From Gremmenia infestans (lineage: Eukaryota; Ascomycota; Leotiomycetes; Helotiales; Hamatocanthoscyphaceae), in the NCBI GenBank assembly GCA_032629725.1, contig JAFEVB010000006.1, positions 558,001-622,000 on the forward strand: a DNA stretch of 64,000 nucleotides, read 5' to 3'. The stretch's first letter is position 1. Every line of letters starts with the position of its first letter. Positions 57,982-64,000 of the stretch are shown one piece after another. The notes under the pieces were generated by a model, which worked only from the letters and a program-made list of their open reading frames with translations, searched no databases and had not been told where the DNA came from. Both the position numbers and the translations under genes were made by a program.

Positions 57982-58428
57982 ATGTCACGACTCTTAATAC
58001 CCAGATTCCTCCTCCCATCCCGCCGCTTCTTCTCAAATTCCTCAACCCGATCAGCCTTCGCAACAGGCCCCGCGCCACCCCGTCTCCCGCCCAAAGAACA
58101 AGAAGAGTTCGAGCGCCTACAAAGAGCATCTACCGGCGCATTCAGCCAGCCAAAACACATTGCTCCCGAATCTTCATCACGACCAAGACCCCAAATAAAT
58201 CAATCCCCAGCATCGAAAACAGAGGAAGCGCTGAATGCGAGGGTAGAAGCAAAAGGGCAAGGAGAGGAATTACATCCTGATATTAAGAGAGGCGCGAAGC
58301 CTGAATTCGAAGGCGACGTCAATCCGAAGACGGGCGAGGTTGGAGGGCCAAAGAATGAGCCGTTGAGGTGGGGAAGTACGGGGGAGACGGGGGATTGGAG
58401 TTATAATGGACGAGTGACGGATTTTTGA
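57982..58428 (+). CDS. Succinate dehydrogenase assembly factor 4 (mitochondrial)
   Basis: A single exon of 148 codons; 57982 is the first ATG of the frame. The N-terminus is a mitochondrial targeting peptide rich in Arg, Leu and Ser without acids (MSRLLIPRFLLPSRRFFSNS). The middle is hydrophilic and disordered. The C-terminus holds the family signature: NPKTGEVGGPKNEPLRWG, then GDWSYNGRVTDF at the stop, matching the yeast Sdh8/SDHAF4 pattern GEV-GPK-EP-RxG-DW-GR-DF. The factor binds flavinylated Sdh1 in the matrix and promotes its assembly into complex II. A small insertion (STGET) sits between RWG and DW. Confidence 0.88.
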   Translation: MSRLLIPRFLLPSRRFFSNSSTRSAFATGPAPPRLPPKEQEEFERLQRASTGAFSQPKHIAPESSSRPRPQINQSPASKTEEALNARVEAKGQGEELHPDIKRGAKPEFEGDVNPKTGEVGGPKNEPLRWGSTGETGDWSYNGRVTDF

Positions 58429-59116
58429 GGCATAGGGTGTGTATCGTGCATAAAGGAAGATGACTAGATGGCGAAGGGATCTGTATGATGAAGGATGGAA
58501 TAGCAATTGATTGTCTTCGTATAGCGTAAGAAAGCTCTCGGTGCATTGCATTTGGTGTCAAGGTGTAACGAGAACCCCTGGTAAGTGCCACATTAGCATA
58601 TGTCAATGCTTGGTCCTTCCGCGCTTTTGGCTAGAGAGGCTTAGTTTATTTCTTGCGTTGCCTTTAAGCGCACTGGTCACGTATATTTGATATCCGGGAA
58701 TTGATGCAGCCCTTCTGATGACTCTATTTCCAGTGCAAGACGAGCTGTACCAGACGTGCTTTCTTTCATTATCTCTTTTGAAGTTTTGCTTCCTTCCAAC
58801 GTATGTGGCAAAAGGGCTCAGATATGTAGCTTGCTAACAAGCTCATCGATTTATCTACTAGGTAGGTGAAACTAAAAGAAGTGCCTGCAGTTAGCAAGAA
58901 AGATATACTTATGCATGCAACTCGTGTTTGGATTTGACTTGGACTTTTAACATTTGAGCGCGACCTTGAACTAAACACTCTGAAGCACATAGTGGAAACC
59001 GAGAAGAAGGCTGAAGAAGACTGGAGGCCCTGAATCGGGAGTTAAAGGGTCAAATATACTTGGCTATCTTATGCGATATTCGCCCAAATAATTCAATGTG
59101 CTAAGAGTACAAATCG
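58429..59116. other. Intergenic between convergent genes
   Basis: 3' regions of SDHAF4 and the 2EXR gene. Only shadow or short frames were seen, plus a CTACTAGGTAGG element near 58856. Confidence 0.5.
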
Positions 59117-60049
59117 TCAGTTCTCATCCTGGTAAAGCGATCCCCATCGTATATGCTTGCCCTTAGCTTCCACAGTCTCCAGGTCAGACAAGGGGGCGAA
59201 TTTTGCATTTCCCGCCCAAATATGGTCAAATTCTTCAACCTCCCTGACGTAGAAAGGTCCACTTTAGACATTGCCAGACCCCGAAGACTTCGCAAGGTAC
59301 GTTACGCGTGGCGCTTTCCAATCGGGAAATTGCTCTTTTACCCCCAGAAATCCTTCCCCTCGCCCTCCCAGTTCAACATAGCGAAAATGCATATTTCTTT
59401 CCAATACACGACCTCTGACGTAGCCGTAATGCATCATATATATCTGTTCCAGCCTGGGAAAAGCTGCTGACTCGCCAATGGTACTGCTTGCGAATGATTC
59501 TTCGTCCAACGGTTTCGGAGCAGCCAGCAGATTAAATATTATCTCGTCAGAAACCAGAGCAATGTGTTTAATGTCCTTGAATTGCTCCGAGTCGATATCT
59601 CCTATAAGAGCAAGGTTAGTCATTAACATGAACTAATCAAGAGGTCAAAACATACTGTACATATCATCTGTGTTAATCAACACAACATCTTGCTCCATAC
59701 TTATGAAGACATCCCCAAATTTCGACATCGGAAGAGTCAGTCTCGGCCCTGAATGCACAAACTTGTACGTCGGATGGTTTTTCTGTACTCCTTCCTCCCA
59801 CATGAATTCATCCCTGGATTCTTTACACACGTGCAGGACTGCCGGGACTGGGCGAGGTTTAAAGTAGCCGTAACCATTGTAGAGAACGAGCCATGGAGGT
59901 GGTGAAGCAAAGCCCCAGATTTTCCAGCGAAGCTCTTGTGGGAGTTTGGGAAAGGGGCGGAATCGCTTGAGGGGGGCTGAAGGTGCCTTCTTCTTCATAC
60001 GAAGGGATACCATGTTGCTGGCGGGAGGAGTTGAGGTGGAAGTTGACAT
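59117..60049 (-). CDS. 2EXR domain protein with in-frame TAA
   Basis: Exons 60049-59656 and 59601-onward join through a 54-nt intron with a TAATGACTAAC branch region. The 2EXR landmarks are clear: FRPFPKLPQELRWKIWGFA at about residues 29-47, PAVLHVCKESRDEF, and FISMEQDVVLINTDDMY. The frame meets a TAA at 59264-59266 after 243 codons. It then stays open in the same frame for 48 more codons (SGPFYVREVEEFDHIW, KHIRWGSLYQDEN) to a TGA at 59117. The extra part is typical of the variable C-terminus of these proteins, so the TAA is probably a nonsense mutation. CAA to TAA would do it. A shorter functional protein ending at 59264 cannot be excluded. Confidence 0.7.
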
Positions 60050-61728
60050 TGAGGTAGAGCGCCTGATGAGGTAGGTTGAAAGGCGCTGTATCGGTAATTG
60101 CTAAATTGTGTTGACGAGGAAGACTGGAGACTTGCTTGAATGGGACGCAGGTGGTATGATGAGGAGTTTCGGTTGTTTGTTGTCTGGTGTCTAGTATTTT
60201 TTCTTGAGGAGAACCAATTTATGGTTGATGTTGCTGAGTCATGTCATGAAGCATCACAACCTGTCGACCAGCAAGTCGGATTGAAATGACGTGTAATTGA
60301 CTAGATGGGGAGGAAAGACGTTTAAAAAGTAATGCGAGGGGAGAATTCCTACCATTCGCCAGCCGCAGTTTCGTTATCTCTGGTCATCTTCTCTTTCCAT
60401 CTTGGAGACGCGGAACAGTTACAGCTTCTAAGAAACCGCAACATTCTAGCACAGTAGGTAGATAAAATGTAGTGAAGTCGACATGCAATAAGCAAAGAGG
60501 CACAAGAACCAAGAACAGCCAATGCCATATCGTAGGCTCGAGTATATCCTTGCCATAACACTCAGATATAGGGTAGCGAAACCAATTGAAATGATTTGGT
60601 AAGAATATTTCGGGGATTTTTAAAAGCTATTATGCACATATGTCGATTCATATCTAACACTTCAGACCTCGGACCTGCCTTATAGAGAGATAATTTTGCT
60701 ATCTTGATGCAACTCCACAGTGCGATAAGAGGCATAAGTTCAGAGTGAGCCTTCTATCATTGGGGCAGCCTGGAAGCGGCGTGTTTCTAGCGCCCCGAGT
60801 TGCAAAGGTCGCATTGCCTTTAACCGCAATGGCCTCAGAATCCTGATGAAAAATAGCCATGTTTTCCGCGCACCTGAGCTGGAAGATGGCTACGGGCTGG
60901 AGCTTACTCTCTTGCGTATAAAAGCATAATATTAGTGCAACATTCTTGTAATCAAAATTTTCAATTCTAATACCTAACTCTATGTCCACCAGCCAGCCAT
61001 AAATGAGTGCCAAAAGCCCCTGTCCGTTTTAGCCAGACAAGGGAAAATATTAGATATTATATAGAATGCTCTATAATATGAAATACATAAAAAGCAAATC
61101 CTAAATACTTGATTCACCAAAAAAGCAAGTGCGTGCCGAAAAGCAGAAACAAAGCAAAAGAGATATTTGGCCAGGACACCCTCAAGCTTTATTCAGTAAA
61201 GCTTGACGATTAATAGTCGCCGAAACCTAGACCAGTACACCATTACACATTTGATGTAATTTATACTTCTGTTTATTCAAGTATATATGCCCACTACCCG
61301 CTCAGCCAGACGGCTTGGTGTATGTGAATGCAAACATAAAAACATTTTAAGGCGGCCGCTCTTCGTTGGTGAGCGATTGGTGAGCGATTTGTGAGCGACG
61401 CGAAGTGCAACAAAACGTCTGAATTTCCTATTTGGGACGTTTATTTGGTTTTAATTCACCGTGAAGGAAGAACCAGCATTGCGACAGGTGATTTGCATGG
61501 CTTCTGGAATTCAAACATCTGTTATTCAGAACACATAGTAGAAATTAAGATGAGGGTAGTGTTAGCTGAATTGGAATCAAACAGGACATGAGCCAAAAAA
61601 AAACAAACACAGCAACCTTGCAAAAAGGGGGCTGATGCAGAAATCATAATTCATATTGTGTCTCAAGAAGAATACTTTTGACTCTCCAACGCCATGTCGG
61701 AGCAACCAACCACCAATCCAAGCACAGT
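60050..61728. other. Intergenic, no gene recognised
   Basis: Promoter of the 2EXR gene and 3' side of the APC/C activator. Minus-strand frames at 60349-60561 and 60699-61013 have no recognisable similarity. Confidence 0.45.
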
Positions 61729-64000
61729 CTACCTGATGACCTCTCCCTCCTTATCAATACCTTCCAGTCCCTCAAGAATATCACTCCCACCAAGCAAGCC
61801 TTCACCACCAGCTGTAGCCTTCTGGCTTGCTGTCCAAACCTCATGGAACTTGACACTTTCATCACTGCATGCTACAACGATGCATCCTTCTTGAGCGGTT
61901 CGAGTCAAACCACGTCCACCCTCTCTACTCGTCTGACTTTCATTTGGTCCACCCGGGTAAGGGATAGCATACAGAGCTCGGTGTTCTCCCTCCTAAGGAA
62001 TAGCGGCAACCTGTTTACAATCCGGCCACGAGAAAACAGCAATTCGGTAGGGATGTTCCGGCTGCGCATAGCCAAAGGTAGCAGCAATCTCCCGCCGGGT
62101 GGTAGACCAGATCAGCGATGTAACTTGAGCGGAGACGCTGATTGTAGCAAGACATGCCCCAGAGGACGTGTGAAAGAAGTGGATACATTTGTCATTGCTG
62201 CCACCACTAGTAGCAACGAGACCGTCACGCCACGGGCAAAATGCAATAGCTTTGACGGCAGCACCGTGGACCCATCGGTGTTTCTCGGCGCCTACTACGA
62301 TCTCCTTCACTGTGTTGCGGTCACCCGGTGCTGGAGAGCGAACACGGCGAATTCCATTGGCTCCAGTGAAAAGTTCCTCTGCGTTGTCATTGTGGTCTTG
62401 TACGCTGTCTAGGATACTCCGGGTCTGGAACAGACAACATAGATTATCATTCCCACCGGTACCGAGCAGACTGCCATCGGGATTGAAGGACAAGCCGCAT
62501 ATTTGTTGCGTATGGATGATGATTCGAGCGAGTAGTGTTACAGATCCAGACCAACTACCCCGTGTCACTTCCCATGCATCAGGCCATTCGACAGAGTAGT
62601 ACTGGACAAGTCCACTTTCGTCTCCTACAAGCAGGTCCTCAGTCTGGACAAGAACACCAGGCGTATTTGGGCACTTAGAAGGTCGCATTGTAGTCACGGG
62701 TCTCCAAGTGACGCATGCGACTGGCGATGGTTGTGGAAGCTCGAAACGGGGTATCATGCTGTCATAGAGAGACATGAGGCTGAGAGACCCATCTGACTTA
62801 CCGAAAGCAAGAATACATTTGCCTCCTTGAGCAGAAGAAAATGCTAGACTTGTGAGGTGGGATCCGTTTTGGGTTCCGGTATGTAGGAGGTGAACCCCTT
62901 GCATCTCTGACCAAGCGTAAAGCAAAGTACCAAGGCCCACTGCGAGGGTGTGGCATGTAGCTGAGTAGGCGAGGACCGAACAATAGAAGTCATCTCGAAG
63001 ATTTGGAGCATCAAGAACTCTACTTGCGATTAGTAAATTCTTATAGCTGAGGCACGTAACGTACTTGAAGGGTGCCAGGGGAAGTGTGCGGGCCTCCTTT
63101 GTAATCAAGGGCCCTGCACATTGTTAGGTTCGGATGCCAGTGCTGGACCATATTGATACGTACTTTGATCTACGGTGGTTATGACCCATTCAGTTCCATT
63201 CCAGAGGGTCTTTCGTTCATGTTCGAAGGCTTTGTTTCTTTCGTGTTCGCCTAACCTAGAAGGTGAGATAGTGGGGTCCCGAAATTCGAGAACTCTGGTT
63301 GATCGGTCAATTTCTAATGCTTCCGCTAAACGGCCTTCATGTTTCTCCATTTCCTCTTGGGCTTTTGGCCGAGCATTGGAAAATGGTGTAGTATACAGCG
63401 GAGCATTCGTTCCGCTGCTCAAGAGACCTCCTCGGCCGTTCGGAACACCCGTGCTGAAAGGAGCAAGACCACCAACAGTCCATACCGTACCAACACTCAC
63501 CTATTTCAATTAGTATGCAGATTGAGCTGTCAGTGGCAAAGTTTTGAGGCGGAGGAGGAGTTCCCTTTCTATGATGCTGCTAGATAAATTCAAGGCTAAA
63601 TATTGTGTACATCTAAGAGGCTTTGCGCAAGGTAGGTGTGCTGGTGGAAGGACGACTTACTTGTCGCTCTCCATTCTGAGATGGAGGCTCTCTATGAAAC
63701 GTCAATACACTTGCTCCTGAGACTGCTTTAGCTTCAAGGCCATATCTTGCTTGGTGGGATATATACCTCCACCCCCACTCCGGTTTGGAGAAAAATTGTG
63801 TCGAGGCAATGAAGGAGGGTTTCGGTTTGGGCGCGATGATGGTGAATTGACATTTCTACGAGCATTAAAAGCATCGGGACTCGCATCCTTGTTTCGCAGA
63901 AGTTTTTCTTCGGGTGTCAGACTACTTGGGTCTTTGTTAATTCGGAAGCTCTCGATGAAAGAGTCCACCGTGGCTCTTCGGGAACAAACAAATCGATCTG
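61729..64000 (-). CDS. Meiotic-type APC/C activator (Ama1/Mfr1/Cdc20 family), 5' end outside window, in-frame TAG
   Basis: Partial gene; the start lies beyond 64000. Exons: beyond 64000-63767, 63722-63661, 63500-63164, 63113-61729, all in phase (introns 44, 160 and 50 nt). At the edge DRFVCSRR is a C-box (family DRFIPxR), the degron-like segment through which activators bind the APC/C. VDSFIESF and QVSVGTVWTVGG then lead to a WD40 propeller (RVLDAPNLRDDFYCSVLAYS, HTQQICGLSFNPDGSLLGTG, AVKAIAFCPWRDGLVATSGG). The order resembles fungal meiosis-specific Ama1/Mfr1 rather than Cdh1. A TAG at 61993-61995 follows QVAAIP, where Trp is expected. The same frame then continues through EGEHRALYAIPYPGG and ends EGEVIR at 61729, the Ile-Arg tail needed to dock on Cdc27. 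Confidence 0.8.

Noticed and set aside
1..64000. Secondary-metabolite gene cluster
   Set aside because: An aldo-keto reductase, a PhyH-like oxygenase and a Zn2Cys6 regulator lie within about 12 kb, but there is no polyketide or peptide synthase, terpene cyclase or transporter, and they are mixed with unrelated genes.
1..64000. CRISPR arrays, bacterial operons or prophage
   Set aside because: No direct-repeat arrays with spacers and no ribosome-binding-site pattern; intron-bearing eukaryotic genes throughout.

Overview
The window is nuclear DNA of a filamentous ascomycete (Pezizomycotina), most likely a leotiomycete. The genes carry short GT-AG introns of about 44-160 nt, several with visible branch sites. 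They encode fungal families: a Zn2Cys6 regulator, Clr5 and 2EXR proteins, F-box/LRR proteins, bifunctional tryptophan synthase, secreted Cys-rich proteins and a GPI-type acid phosphatase. Several 2EXR copies on one contig is what pushes the guess to Leotiomycetes; no rRNA or tRNA gene was seen. Exon structures were built by eye from frame continuity and splice signals.

Layout. 1-12 kb: a small secreted protein, an AKR7-type aldo-keto reductase, two 2EXR genes (the second broken), an Ap4A phosphorylase and a phytanoyl-CoA-dioxygenase-like enzyme. 12.9-13.2 kb: a 233-bp MITE with TA target duplication, just upstream of a nine-exon Zn2Cys6 regulator. 16-24 kb: fast-evolving secreted or surface genes, including a Ser/Thr-rich repeat protein interrupted by a TGA. 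24-27.6 kb: poorly resolved, perhaps one decaying gene. 27.6-36 kb: acid phosphatase, a nuclear-looking Lys/Arg-rich protein and dynactin p150-Glued, all on the minus strand. 37.7-50 kb: a helicase with an internal deletion, two related F-box genes (one with an in-frame TAG), a TPR protein and a histidine-phosphatase-fold enzyme. 50.8-64 kb: a Clr5 protein, a gene-poor 2.2-kb stretch, tryptophan synthase head to head with SDHAF4, a 2EXR gene with an in-frame TAA, and at the right edge a meiotic-type APC/C activator (Ama1/Mfr1/Cdc20 family) that runs off the window.

The core genes (dynactin, tryptophan synthase, SDHAF4, Ap4A phosphorylase, PhyH, acid phosphatase, TPR) are intact. Four other genes have exactly one in-frame stop, with coding-quality sequence continuing in the same frame beyond it. 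Two more are broken by a frameshift or a deletion. Three of the four stops can be explained by C-to-T at CpA, the signature of repeat-induced point mutation (RIP). The clearest is the APC/C activator: a TAG stands where a Trp is expected, and the frame beyond it ends in the diagnostic Ile-Arg tail. This could be recent pseudogenization (possibly with loss of meiosis), RIP leakage, DNA damage or sequencing error, or stop-codon readthrough.
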